A program made the translations under genes and the position numbers. A stretch of 64,000 nt of DNA, from NCBI GenBank assembly GCA_902801425.1, contig CADCIQ010000035.1, positions 1 to 64,000 on the forward strand, written 5' to 3'. The notes beneath the pieces are model-generated. The model made no database searches. It saw only the letters and a program-made list of their open reading frames with translations, and was not told the DNA's origin. The DNA comes from an uncultured Bacteroidales bacterium (GTDB taxonomy: Bacteria > Bacteroidota > Bacteroidia > Bacteroidales > Bacteroidaceae). Below, piece after piece: positions 16,580 through 24,185 of this stretch (within the stretch, counting starts at the first letter, position 1; each line of letters opens with the position of its first letter).

Positions 16580-17740
16580 TTATTTTCTCTTTATAACCAA
16601 TATCGTGATATCATCACTCTGCTCTGCACCATTGGCGTGGGCATTGACGGCATCATTTATTGCTGTGGTCACTTGTTCGGCTGTGTTACCCTTCTGGGTG
16701 GCAAGCAAAGATTCAAGACGAGTCTCGCCATATAGTTCGTTATTGCAATCGCACGCTTCCGTAACTCCGTCGGTGAAGGTAACGAGTGTGTCGCCCTTAT
16801 CAAGTTTAAGGGTGCTCTCCTGATATGGGAATTTCTCCGTAACGCCCAGACAGATATTATTAGAGTTAGGCAGCACGTTCACACTACCGTCAGCTTTCAT
16901 GAGATAAGGAGGGTTGTGACCGGCATTCACATAGCGCACCTCACCCGTGCTGATGCAATAGACACCATAGAACACGGTGACAAACATAGAGTCGAAGCTC
17001 TCTCTTGAAAGCATATCGTTTGAATCTGATACGGTAGAAACTGGATTAAGGCTCTTTGTTCCCGTGAAGCGTAGCAAGGTATAGCTCATGGTCATGAACA
17101 AAGCTGCCGGTACACCTTTGCCCGAAACATCTGCCATTACAAAGCCTATATGGTCGTTGTCAATACGGAAGAAGTCGTAGAAATCTCCACCCACATCCTT
17201 TGCCGGCTTCATGGTGGCATGGATGTCAACATCAGAAACTATATCTGCGAATGGGGGAAACTCACGGGGCAGGATAGCCAGCTGAACCTCGGCGGCAAGA
17301 CTAAGGTCTGCCTTAATATCCACGAGCTGCCCATGCTCCCTCTGTGTCTGCTTTATATATTCAATCTCAGCCTGAGCCTTTTCTATTGTGCGTTCAAGGT
17401 CTTCGAGGTCAATAGGCTTGGTGGCAAAGTCGAAGGCACCATTATTCATTGCCTGGCGGATATTGCTCATTTCGCCGTATGCACTAACCATAATAACCTT
17501 CAGGGCTGGGTTGTTACGATCCTTGATTTTCTTCAGAAGCGTAAGACCATCCATCTCTGGCATATTGATGTCAGAGAGAACTATGTCAATGTCTGGATGC
17601 TGCAAAAGCATCTGAATAGCTTCCAGACCATTATGAGCAAAGAAGAATTCATATTCACCTTTGCGTATTTTTCTGCGGAAATATTGAGTTAGCAGGAGCT
17701 CAAGGTCAAGCTCATCGTCCACACTAAGAATCTTAATCAT
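16580..17740 (-). CDS. Response regulator with SpoIIE-type PP2C phosphatase output
   Basis: This is a 386-aa protein. The receiver domain spans residues 1-120, with acidic D8/D9, phosphorylation site D57 (IVLSDINMPEMDG) and K108 (ATKPID). A coiled-coil linker (about 115-145) leads to a SpoIIE/RsbU-type Ser/Thr phosphatase domain with metal ligands in DVGGDFYDF (D182, D186), MADVSGKG (D204), FTDGVTEA and QSDDITIL. In known systems such proteins dephosphorylate an anti-sigma-factor antagonist. No antagonist or anti-sigma gene is seen nearby, so the downstream target is unknown. It is the first gene of the minus-strand operon that also encodes both kinases. Confidence 0.9.
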   Translation of the reverse strand: MIKILSVDDELDLELLLTQYFRRKIRKGEYEFFFAHNGLEAIQMLLQHPDIDIVLSDINMPEMDGLTLLKKIKDRNNPALKVIMVSAYGEMSNIRQAMNNGAFDFATKPIDLEDLERTIEKAQAEIEYIKQTQREHGQLVDIKADLSLAAEVQLAILPREFPPFADIVSDVDIHATMKPAKDVGGDFYDFFRIDNDHIGFVMADVSGKGVPAALFMTMSYTLLRFTGTKSLNPVSTVSDSNDMLSRESFDSMFVTVFYGVYCISTGEVRYVNAGHNPPYLMKADGSVNVLPNSNNICLGVTEKFPYQESTLKLDKGDTLVTFTDGVTEACDCNNELYGETRLESLLATQKGNTAEQVTTAINDAVNAHANGAEQSDDITILVIKRK

Positions 17741-17957
17741 AGAAATTAGGATTATTATTCAGCTTTCGTATAGCTCAAGGTGTAGGTTTTCAGGTGTATA
17801 GGTTTTATGGTTGTAGGTTCTTGCTCTGGCAAGTATTCCCTGTAGGCTGAGCGATAAGGTCAGCCTCGCTAATGGTATTCTAACCTAATAACCTTATAAC
17901 CCAGAAAGTTGAGCTTGCGAAACTTCAGTTATTATTTGGTATTATTATTGTTGTTGG

Positions 17958-17989
17958 CAAAGTTAGCAAAAGAAAATGAATAAACCAAA
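17958..17989 (-). promoter_or_regulatory. Promoter of the signalling operon
   Basis: On the minus strand TTTG (17989-17986), 20 nt, then TAACTTTG (17965-17958) match the consensus exactly. This is the only strong promoter seen upstream of the REC-phosphatase/WD40/kinase genes. Confidence 0.7.
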
Positions 17990-18018
17990 CAAATTCTTGA
18001 AAAAAGATTTATTTTTCG

Positions 18019-18026
18019 TATCTTTG
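18019..18026 (+). promoter_or_regulatory. -7 promoter element of the radical SAM gene
   Basis: TATCTTTG fits TAnnTTTG. CTTGA about 20 nt upstream is a weak -33 candidate. The predicted start, near 18031, leaves a leader of about 40 nt before the TTG start at 18070. Confidence 0.6.
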
Positions 18027-18069
18027 CACTCAAAATAGTAAATAGTAAATACTAAAATAGTAAATAAAG

Positions 18070-18936
18070 TTGATCGATCGCTGCTATATAGAGATAACAA
18101 ACGTATGCAACCTTAACTGTGATTTCTGTCCGAAGCACAGGAGGGCTGCAAGAAAAATGTCTCTTGATGAATTTGACCTTATCACCGATAAAATCCGCGG
18201 AAGAGTCATCTTTCTGTATTTTCATCTTATGGGTGAGCCTTTGCTTCATCCTCTCTTGCCAGATTTCATTCGCATGGCGAGGGAGAAGGGATTTCGTACC
18301 GTCCTTACTTCAAACGGCACTCTGCTCGACAAGGCTATGAACCTTCTGTCCTCGCTTCCTCATAAGGTACAGCTATCATTACATTCGCACGAAAGTAATG
18401 GTAGGGGCGTTCTTGCAGATTATATAGATAAGGTTATGCAATTTGCGATTCCTGCGGCTGAGCAAGGCACTTGTATAGTGCTGAGGCTTTGGAATCAGGG
18501 GGGGCGTGAGAGTGAGAACGAGCAGGTAATGCGTCTTCTTGAGCAATATGTTCAAAAACCTTGGAGAGAGCGTCCTGACGGCTATCGTCTTTGTGATAAC
18601 CTCTATCTTGAGTTTGATAGGAAGTTTCAATGGCCCACCACCCAAGAGCCCCCCTCCAATTCCCCCGAGGGGGAGAGAGCCGAAGTCTTTTGCAAGGCTC
18701 TCCACAAGCAAATCGGCATTCTTTCCGACGGAAGTCTCGTGCCTTGCTGTATGGATCACGACGGCGACATAACGCTTGGAAATCTTTTCACCCAGTCGCT
18801 TGATGAGATTCTCGACTCGCCACGTGCAAAGGCTATGGTAGAAGGTTTCCGTCATCATAAGGCCACAGAATTGCTTTGTCGGAATTGTGAGTCGGGAAAG
18901 GTCCGTAATAGTTTCCGAGGAAAGCCGAAGAGTTGA
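18070..18936 (+). CDS. Radical SAM/SPASM-type Fe-S protein
   Basis: This 288-aa protein has the radical SAM cluster motif C13-x3-C17-x2-C20 (CNLNCDFC). The C-terminal region has cysteines of SPASM type ('GSLVPCCMDHDGDITLGNL', 'ELLCRNCESG'). Such proteins use SAM and Fe-S clusters to modify peptides or cofactors; the substrate cannot be read here. The frame opens with TTG at 18070. The next upstream in-frame codons are AAG, ATA and a stop, so TTG is the only usual start that keeps the cluster. A palindromic C/G-rich repeat at 18645-18683 is read in frame (EPPSNSPEGERAE) in the variable loop before the conserved 'FCKALHKQIGILSDG'. No precursor peptide gene was found next to it. Confidence 0.8.
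   Translation: MIDRCYIEITNVCNLNCDFCPKHRRAARKMSLDEFDLITDKIRGRVIFLYFHLMGEPLLHPLLPDFIRMAREKGFRTVLTSNGTLLDKAMNLLSSLPHKVQLSLHSHESNGRGVLADYIDKVMQFAIPAAEQGTCIVLRLWNQGGRESENEQVMRLLEQYVQKPWRERPDGYRLCDNLYLEFDRKFQWPTTQEPPSNSPEGERAEVFCKALHKQIGILSDGSLVPCCMDHDGDITLGNLFTQSLDEILDSPRAKAMVEGFRHHKATELLCRNCESGKVRNSFRGKPKS
18645..18683. repeat. C/G-rich palindromic repeat inside the radical SAM gene
   Basis: AGAGCCCCCCTCC and GGGGGAGAGAGCC-type arms around a short centre resemble the repeat at 5530-5568 and 16431-16574 in composition and layout, but the sequence is a distinct variant. It is translated without a stop. Confidence 0.55.
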
Positions 18937-18957
18937 GACAAGTACAAATTGTTAGTA

Positions 18958-18995
18958 AGGCTAATATACATCTCGTTTGTATATTAGCCTTTTTT
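18958..18995 (+). terminator. Terminator after the radical SAM gene
   Basis: A perfect 13-bp stem AGGCTAATATACA / TGTATATTAGCCT (18958-18970 with 18978-18990) with a 7-nt loop is followed by a run of T. The stop codon lies just upstream at 18936. Confidence 0.9.
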
Positions 18996-19164
18996 CGTGT
19001 GTTGCATTCGTTTTTATAGGGTTGATAGTGGCTTGAAGTGTTGCAAATGAGGTGTGGAATGCGGGAAATGCTATATGTTCTAATTTATTGAAAGATAACG
19101 TCTTATAAAAGAAAGGTGAGAAAAATGATATTGCAACACCCTCTGAAAATAAACGAAAAAATGC

Positions 19165-19195
19165 TTGCCGATGAAAATCCTTCTTTATAACTTTG
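19165..19195 (+). promoter_or_regulatory. Promoter of the solitary tonB gene
   Basis: TTG at 19165-19167 and TAACTTTG at 19188-19195, about 20 nt apart, lie about 45 nt before the ATG at 19240. The rest of 18996-19239 holds no gene. Confidence 0.6.
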
Positions 19196-19239
19196 CTCTC
19201 AGAAAATCGAATTATTAACCCTATAAAAACAATTTAATT

Positions 19240-20079
19240 ATGACACAGATTGATCTTATTTCAAATGAATGGTCAGACCTTTTGTTTGAGAACCGTAACA
19301 AAGAGTATGGAGCTTATGTTCTCCGTCAGCAGACAAGTAATAGAAACATCGCTTCTATATTAATAATATTAGTATTGGTTGCGGCTGTGGTTGGCTTGCT
19401 CGTTGCTAAGAGTGTGTATGATGAGTATGTATGTGGTCCTCATGTAGTTGTGTATGATCACGGAATGGAAGCCTCCAAACTTACAAACAAGGCTCCAGAG
19501 GTGAAGCGTGCAGAGCCTATAAGGCAGGAGGAAGTCGAGAAGGTGGTGGAGAAAGTAATCTCCTCTATTAAGTTCACAGCTCCTGTTATCAAAAAGGATT
19601 CTGAGGTTGATCCTGATGAGGAGATGAGAACTCAGGAGGAACTTATGAGGTCTAAGATTGCTATTGCAGGTTTTGATGTGATGGGGAATTCCGAAACTGG
19701 TGAAGTGTTGCGTGCTAAGGAAGTCCTTGTTACAGAACCTGTTAAACCTAAAGTAGAGGAGAATGTGATATTTGAGGTCGTTGAACAGATGCCGACTTTC
19801 CCTGGTGGTATGAGTGCCTTAATGCAATACTTGAGCAGAAACATCAAGTACCCTCCTGTTGCAGAGGAGAATGGTATTCAAGGACGTGTGATATGCACTT
19901 TCGTGGTAGAGCGTGACGGTAGTGTAACGGACATCCATATTGCTAAGGGCGTTGATCCTTCTCTTGACAAGGAAGCTATCCGTGTGGTATCTGGTATGCC
20001 TAAGTGGATTCCCGGCAGACAGAATGGTCAGTCTGTCCGCGTGAAATACACCCTTCCTGTCACTTTCCGACTACAATGA
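19240..20079 (+). CDS. tonB: TonB energy transducer (solitary copy)
   Basis: This 279-aa protein has an N-terminal cytoplasmic segment ('WSDLLFENRNKEYGAYVLR'), one membrane helix (about 36-60), a charged periplasmic linker rich in Glu/Lys/Pro/Val and a C-terminal TonB domain ('FPGGMSALMQYLSRNIKYPP...PVTFRLQ'). It transmits the proton-motive force to outer-membrane receptors. It has the same length as the tonB at 49827-50666 and shares most of its N- and C-terminal residues. No exbB or exbD is adjacent, so it presumably uses the ExbBD encoded near 51-52.8 kb. It has its own promoter. Confidence 0.9.
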   Translation: MTQIDLISNEWSDLLFENRNKEYGAYVLRQQTSNRNIASILIILVLVAAVVGLLVAKSVYDEYVCGPHVVVYDHGMEASKLTNKAPEVKRAEPIRQEEVEKVVEKVISSIKFTAPVIKKDSEVDPDEEMRTQEELMRSKIAIAGFDVMGNSETGEVLRAKEVLVTEPVKPKVEENVIFEVVEQMPTFPGGMSALMQYLSRNIKYPPVAEENGIQGRVICTFVVERDGSVTDIHIAKGVDPSLDKEAIRVVSGMPKWIPGRQNGQSVRVKYTLPVTFRLQ

Positions 20080-20088
20080 TTTGCTCAA

Positions 20089-20097
20089 GTGAGTTCG
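20089..20097. repeat. Isolated GTGAGTTCG boundary motif
   Basis: This 9-mer is the core of the inverted end sequence that bounds the composite elements elsewhere in the window. Here it lies about 20 bp left of the CCATCG hairpin; I found no matching right end. Confidence 0.45.
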
Positions 20098-20116
20098 TGA
20101 TTTGTTCTCTCTTCCT

Positions 20117-20221
20117 CCGAAGATAATCCATCGATAATCCATCGATAATCCATCGATAATCCATCGTTTGTCCATCGTATCGATGGAGAAGCGATGGACA
20201 AACGATGGAGAAGCGATGGAG
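20117..20221. repeat. CCATCG-type tandem/inverted repeat hairpin
   Basis: The left arm is four tandem copies of the 11-mer ATAATCCATCG. The right arm is CGATGGA-containing units, with a perfect 13-bp inner stem CGTTTGTCCATCG / CGATGGACAAACG (20165-20177 with 20192-20204). The element begins CCGAAGATAATCCATCG. The copy at 56353-56448 starts with the same sequence on the opposite strand. Confidence 0.85.
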
Positions 20222-20316
20222 AAACTAAAGAGGATGTATGGAGGATGTCGGGCGTTTTTAGAGAGTTGATCCCTTGTGGAATTTCACATGCATAGGAAAA
20301 ACTTTTAGCGTTTTTC

Positions 20317-20348
20317 CTTGGGATAATGGGATTTTTTGTTTACTTTTG
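20317..20348 (+). promoter_or_regulatory. Promoter of the membrane HTH regulator
   Basis: CTTG (20317-20320), 20 nt, then TACTTTTG (20341-20348) fit the consensus. The predicted start, near 20353, shows that translation must begin at ATG 20366 and not at upstream codons. Confidence 0.7.
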
Positions 20349-20365
20349 CCCTCACTATAACAATA

Positions 20366-21514
20366 ATGAGAAAATTCATAGGCATATTCATAGGACTTTT
20401 TTTCATCGCCTTCCTGACTTGTTGCAAGGATCGAGAAGGCGATGAAACCGCTGTTTATGAGCAAAGGGAGTTCCTACAGGCAAATATATTCAAGGACACC
20501 TTGTCGGGATTTATCGTCCTTACTCCTCAGTTTGCCGATAGTCTTCTTGATGCAGCCGTAGCCACAAAGAACAGGGATGCTATATGTGTGGCTATCAATG
20601 CCGTTATTGATTCGCGTGATTCTGCCGCTACGGAGAAGGCTATTCTCGCGGCTATGAAGAAGTATTATAAGGTGACGGATGAAAAGGATAAGCGCCCGTC
20701 CCTGAAGACTATTCTGGCGAGTATGGCGGCAAAATATGCCTCTAAGGGAGATACAGCAAGGGCAAGGAAATTCCTTACGGCTGCTATGAAGGATACCATT
20801 CCCGGTAAGGAAAAGGTAATGACGCACCTTGATGACCGATGCAAGAAACTAACGGTTTCATTATTGAATGAAGGGCAGATAGCTTCTGCCACCAAGATAT
20901 ACCATCATAACCTTGTGGCATGTGACTCTATGAGATTCACTATCGGAAAGAAACATCTGGAAGATGCAACGAAAATAAGGTCAGGTCTTGCAAATGTCCT
21001 TATTATTGTCGTTATCGTCGTTGCTATCATCTGTTTGATAGTATATCTTGTAAGGGCAAAACAACAGTACAAAGAGTATGTGTATGAGAGTGTTACGTCA
21101 AGGTTACAGGATTCGATAGACGAGTATCAGCAGATGCTCGATGACCTTCAGGCTACTAATTCTGATAACAAACGCGAGACGGATATGCTTCGCCGTCAGA
21201 TAGACGGTATTCAGGCGCAGTTAATGGAGAGAATGCAGAAGGGTAGGGTGCTCTATGTGTCTCTGTCAGAGGGAAATCCTATGCCTTTTGACCTCAAGGA
21301 GGCCGACTCCTATCTTATCGATTATGTTATGCTTTTCTATCCCGCAAAGTACAGACAATGGACGGAAGAGTATGATAAACTTACTCCAAGAGCCTTTACA
21401 TACCTTATATTGAGTGATATGGGACATAGCGATGCTAAGATTCAGGAGATTCTGAGTATTAGCGCTTCAAGTGTACGTTCTATTAAATCTCGCCTAAACG
21501 CAAGGAGAAGATAA
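20366..21514 (+). CDS. Membrane-anchored regulator with C-terminal HTH
   Basis: This protein is 382 aa from ATG 20366; the open frame extends upstream to 20336, but that part contains the promoter. The N-terminus is a lipoprotein-type signal (…FIAFLTC|CKDREG), followed by a helical, TPR-like extracytoplasmic part. A second hydrophobic segment (about 218-240, 'ANVLIIVVIVVAIICLIVYLV') leads to a coiled coil and a C-terminal LuxR/CsgD-like helix-turn-helix ('LTPRAFTYLILSDMGHSDAKIQEILSISASSVRSIKSRLN'). The layout matches Bacteroidales one-component TPR-TM-HTH regulators that sense outside and bind DNA inside. The target is unknown. The lipobox and an inside DNA-binding domain are hard to reconcile unless the signal stays uncleaved. 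Confidence 0.75.
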   Translation: MRKFIGIFIGLFFIAFLTCCKDREGDETAVYEQREFLQANIFKDTLSGFIVLTPQFADSLLDAAVATKNRDAICVAINAVIDSRDSAATEKAILAAMKKYYKVTDEKDKRPSLKTILASMAAKYASKGDTARARKFLTAAMKDTIPGKEKVMTHLDDRCKKLTVSLLNEGQIASATKIYHHNLVACDSMRFTIGKKHLEDATKIRSGLANVLIIVVIVVAIICLIVYLVRAKQQYKEYVYESVTSRLQDSIDEYQQMLDDLQATNSDNKRETDMLRRQIDGIQAQLMERMQKGRVLYVSLSEGNPMPFDLKEADSYLIDYVMLFYPAKYRQWTEEYDKLTPRAFTYLILSDMGHSDAKIQEILSISASSVRSIKSRLNARRR

Positions 21515-21544
21515 ACTGATTACGAATTACTAATTACCTATTAG

Positions 21545-21714
21545 TGTGAGTTCGAAAAAAATAAGGGAAACGGATTTATCTGATTTATCTGAAATTAATC
21601 GCACAAATTATACTGCGTAAACTATCAGATAAATCAGATAAATCCGTTTCCCTTATCCTTTTTTACGGAAAATTACAAAGGAATCTTTTTTAATGAAAGA
21701 TTCAACGAACTCAC
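21545..21714. repeat. Composite element: GTGAGTTCG ends around a 32-bp perfect hairpin
   Basis: GTGAGTTCG (21545-21553) and its exact complement CGAACTCAC (21706-21714) bound a 170-bp unit. Inside, 21561-21592 and 21625-21656 are perfect inverted repeats of 32 bp. Each arm contains tandem GATTTATCT units. The 32-nt loop shares an ATCGCRCAAAT...ATACTGC block with the copy at 23404-23530. Confidence 0.85.
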
Positions 21715-21778
21715 TTTTGTCACATTTGCTGTTTCTGCGATTTTTGTAACTAGGTAATTCGTAATTTGTAATTCGTAC

Positions 21779-22663
21779 TTATTTCTTCTTCTTACTCGTT
21801 GTAGTCTTTTTCTTTGTCGTGGTCTTCTTCTTTGTCGTTGTTGTCGTGGTCGTTGCAGGCTTATAGTATTTCATAGCCTCAGGGATAACCTTCTGAAGAG
21901 CTGCTATACGAGTGGCATCACTTGGGTGATCGCTGAAGATCTCACTCTGGTTAGAGGTAGAGAGGGAAGCCATACGTTGCCAGAACTCAAGAGCCTTGTT
22001 AGGATCATATCCCGCCATTGCTGCGAAGACGAGACCGATACGGTCGGCCTCAGTCTCGTTGTCACGACTGTATTTCAGGTTGGCAAAGTTGAAGCCTAAC
22101 TGAGAAGCCATGTTAGCAATTGAGACGGTCTTGCTTGATGCACCAGCCATTCCGAGAAGAGCCCCACCAATCTGTGCAGCTTGTTGTTGACGAGCCTGCT
22201 TTGACATCTGCTCAGCAGAATGCTTTGCAACGGCATGGGCAATCTCATGACCAAGGACGATGGCAAGGCCAGCTTCATCTTGTGTCACAGGTAGTATGCC
22301 CTCATAAACGACAATCTTACCGCCTGGCATACAGAAAGCATTCACGTCATCGCTCTTAACGAGATTAAACTCCCATTCATAGTACTGGAGATCGTTGGCG
22401 GCACCGTTTTCCCTAAGATAAGACTCTACAGCCTTTGCGAGTTTCTCGCCGACACGTTTCACCAATGCTGTCTTTGTGGCATCCTTTGAAAGAGTTGATT
22501 TCTGGATAACCTCATTATACTGTTGCTTGCTGAGACTGAGGATCTGCCCGTCATCATACAAGAGAGTGTGTTGTCTGCCTGTAATAGGCACGGTTGAAGT
22601 AGTGCCACAAGAGACTAACATAAGCGATGCAACTGCACCGAGAAAGAATTTCTTTATTGTCAT
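21779..22663 (-). CDS. M48-family metallopeptidase lipoprotein
   Basis: This 294-aa protein has a lipoprotein signal (LMLVSC, acylated at C19). A zinc-peptidase site HEIAH (H139, E140, H143) is followed by the third ligand in DNETEADRIG (E205). This matches periplasmic M48 proteases of the BepA/LoiP/YcaL group that handle outer-membrane protein quality control. The C-terminus is a low-complexity Thr/Lys tail of about 25 residues ('TTTTTTKKKTTTKKK') made by short codon repeats. It is a single gene, with a -7 element TACTTTTG at 22720-22727 on the minus strand. Confidence 0.9.
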   Translation of the reverse strand: MTIKKFFLGAVASLMLVSCGTTSTVPITGRQHTLLYDDGQILSLSKQQYNEVIQKSTLSKDATKTALVKRVGEKLAKAVESYLRENGAANDLQYYEWEFNLVKSDDVNAFCMPGGKIVVYEGILPVTQDEAGLAIVLGHEIAHAVAKHSAEQMSKQARQQQAAQIGGALLGMAGASSKTVSIANMASQLGFNFANLKYSRDNETEADRIGLVFAAMAGYDPNKALEFWQRMASLSTSNQSEIFSDHPSDATRIAALQKVIPEAMKYYKPATTTTTTTKKKTTTKKKTTTSKKKK

Positions 22664-22784
22664 AATTATGTCCGTATAAATAAATATTAGTTGTTACACC
22701 TAATTAAATTAATGAAATGCAAAAGTATAAAAAATATTTATATGTTGTTTATGGTACTACCTTTTTTTAACAATGATTATACAA

Positions 22785-22900
22785 TATAAAAAGAGTCAAG
22801 CTTAGTAAACTAAGACTTGACTCGTTCTTTCCCCTCAAAGTTTTTCTTAAATAAAGTTTTGATTCTATTTCCCAAATTATGCTTTTATGCTTATTTCCGA
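22785..22900 (-). ncRNA. Candidate small RNA, copy 1
   Basis: A minus-strand promoter (CTTG 22935-22932, 20 nt, TACCTTTG 22911-22904) is followed by about 115 nt. The unit ends in a strong terminator hairpin, GAGTCAAG...CTTGACTC (22792-22822), then TTTTTATAT. Its first 15-20 nt (GCAATCGGAAATAAG) and a GGGGAAA...GAG block just before the terminator recur in the unit at 40680-40790. No open reading frame of note is conserved between the two copies. I cannot match it to a named RNA family. Confidence 0.6.
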
Positions 22901-22903
22901 TTG

Positions 22904-22935
22904 CAAAGGTAATGGATTTCTTTTGCCCTCGCAAG
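22904..22935 (-). promoter_or_regulatory. Promoter of candidate small RNA 1
   Basis: On the minus strand CTTG and TACCTTTG are spaced 20 nt apart. The 21 bp that include the -7 box and the first transcribed bases (22891-22911) are identical to the promoter at 40794-40824. Confidence 0.65.
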
Positions 22936-23174
22936 AAAAAACAAAAGAAAAATGTACGAATTACATGTTTGCAATCTTTTTTACTATTTTGCTCTATCAA
23001 ATAATATAATTCTACCTGTTTGGTAATTTGCATTTAGAAAATGGGAAAAATGTACGAATTTCAATAAAAAATCCCGATTTCATCGGACAGGGTTTGTGCT
23101 GGAATTCCATTTTTTCTCTAATGTTTTGAATAAATGCTTTTTTAGATTTTCTGGGTAAAAAACTGTATAGAAAT

Positions 23175-23362
23175 GTGAGTTCGACGAATTAGCTTTTGCT
23201 GTCGCATAACATTAATATAACGTGAATTCGATGTGTGCTTGGCTACACGAATTATCCGTGAATTAAGCGTAAATTATCGTAAATTTTCAATGAAAGGAAA
23301 AGAATTTATGGAAAATTCACGTTCAATTTACGACAAAGAAACTATAATTTCGTCGAACTCAC
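23175..23362. repeat. Composite element with CGTAAATTA-type hairpin
   Basis: GTGAGTTCGACGAATT at the left (23175) and its inverse TTCGTCGAACTCAC at the right (ending 23362) bound a unit of about 188 bp. The interior (about 23253-23333) has CGTGAATTA, CGTAAATTA and CGTAAATTT units on one side and AATTCACG and AATTTACG on the other, like 323-389. Confidence 0.7.
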
Positions 23363-23403
23363 GTTAATATAACGTGAATTCGTCGAACTGAGGTTATATT
23401 AAA

Positions 23404-23530
23404 ACGCAAGTTCGATAAATTAAAGGGAAGCGGATTTATCTGATTTATCTGAAAAAATCGCGCAAATATATACTGCACCAGCTATCAGAAAAATCAGAAA
23501 AATCCGTTTCCCTTATTATTCCTAACGTGA
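23404..23530. repeat. Composite element with GATTTATCT hairpin, second copy
   Basis: Arms at 23423-23452 and 23485-23514 pair with 3 mismatches in 30. They match the hairpin at 21561-21656 closely, including the loop block. The bounding sequences are degenerate (ACGCAAGTTCGATAAATT at the left, AACGTGAGC at the right). Confidence 0.75.
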
Positions 23531-23541
23531 GCTAATATATT

Positions 23542-23736
23542 AACGTGAGTTCGATGAATTCCTATATGGCAAACAGCAAGCTGTTTTTATCTGACAATAA
23601 TTACCAATCTTACCAATCATCAACCAGTAATTATCATTTTTTATTGGAAAAAGATTGGTAAGATTGGTAATTATTGTCAGTTCAGCATCGGAGATGCGTT
23701 TGCCATGAATTCGTCGAAAATTCGTCGAACTGAGGT
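23542..23736. repeat. Composite element with TTACCAATC hairpin
   Basis: The left end is AACGTGAGTTCGATGAATT (23542-23560) and the right end a degenerate AATTCGTCGAACTGAGGTT. Inside are perfect 28-bp arms CTGACAATAATTACCAATCT... at 23591-23618 and 23653-23680, each with two TTACCAATC units. The segment next to the left end (CCTATATGGCAAACAGCAAG) recurs inverted in the element at 39719-39791. Confidence 0.85.
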
Positions 23737-24066
23737 TAATTAAGACTGTAAGCGGACATACATCGGTTCTGTAACGGATTTATGATGGATGGATAGCAAA
23801 AACATTCAATTTTATTAAAAAATATTTATTATCCTTCATTTCTTCGATAAAAAGTAAGTGTTCAAATCAACAAAAAGTGTCAAAAAACACTTGTAATGAT
23901 TTCAAATTGCATTTTTGAATAAACATAACTAAAATCGTGCTTTGAGTATGTTTATTTGGGGCTTATGAAACAAATATGTAGTTTGAAGTAACCAAAGAGT
24001 TTGTTTGATGTAACGAAAAAATAGGATAAAGTTACAGATTTTTTTTATAATATTATATAATTTCAT

Positions 24067-24074
24067 TATCTTTG
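24067..24074 (+). promoter_or_regulatory. -7 promoter element of the glycan-utilisation operon
   Basis: TATCTTTG fits TAnnTTTG; the -33 box is weak. The predicted leader is about 105 nt before ATG 24186. Confidence 0.6.
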
Positions 24075-24185
24075 CACAGAAAAAAATATGCGTGCATCCA
24101 CTAAAATCATGTGCTTGCGAGCAGATTTTCCTATGAATGCCTAAAACTGAAACAAAATAAAACAAATATTAACCTGAATCCAAAA

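Larger units (their letters stand above)
17741..18069. other. Divergent intergenic region
   Basis: No gene is seen. The region holds two back-to-back promoters (17958-17989 minus, 18019-18026 plus) and a leader of about 210 nt for the signalling operon. The leader includes GTAGGTTCTTGCTCTG, which recurs inverted near 40164-40179. The plus-strand side has tandem ATAGTAAAT words just before the radical SAM gene. Confidence 0.6.
22664..24110. other. Gene-free repeat-rich region before the glycan operon
   Basis: No protein gene is supported; the short frames here lack coding character. The region carries the M48 promoter (22720-22727), a candidate small RNA (22785-22904) and a cluster of at least three composite repeat elements between 23175 and 23736. 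A quiet AT-rich stretch leads up to the operon promoter at 24067. Confidence 0.7.

Noticed and set aside
17150..17692. 180-aa open frame antisense to the REC-phosphatase gene
   Set aside because: It is the mirror of a well-conserved two-domain gene, has no promoter or start context, and its translation is Cys/Leu/His-rich without domain features.
20117..20221. CRISPR-like array of ATAATCCATCG units
   Set aside because: The units are adjacent or separated by a few bases and inverted halfway. There are no spacers of 25-40 nt and no cas genes.
22767..23033. 88-aa minus-strand frame
   Set aside because: It overlaps the candidate small RNA and its promoter, and is Phe/Leu/Lys-rich from AT-rich DNA without conservation signs.
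24111..24185. Upstream GTG start for the first susC
   Set aside because: The extra residues precede a complete signal peptide and have no membrane or family match; ATG 24186 is consistent with the promoter and leader.
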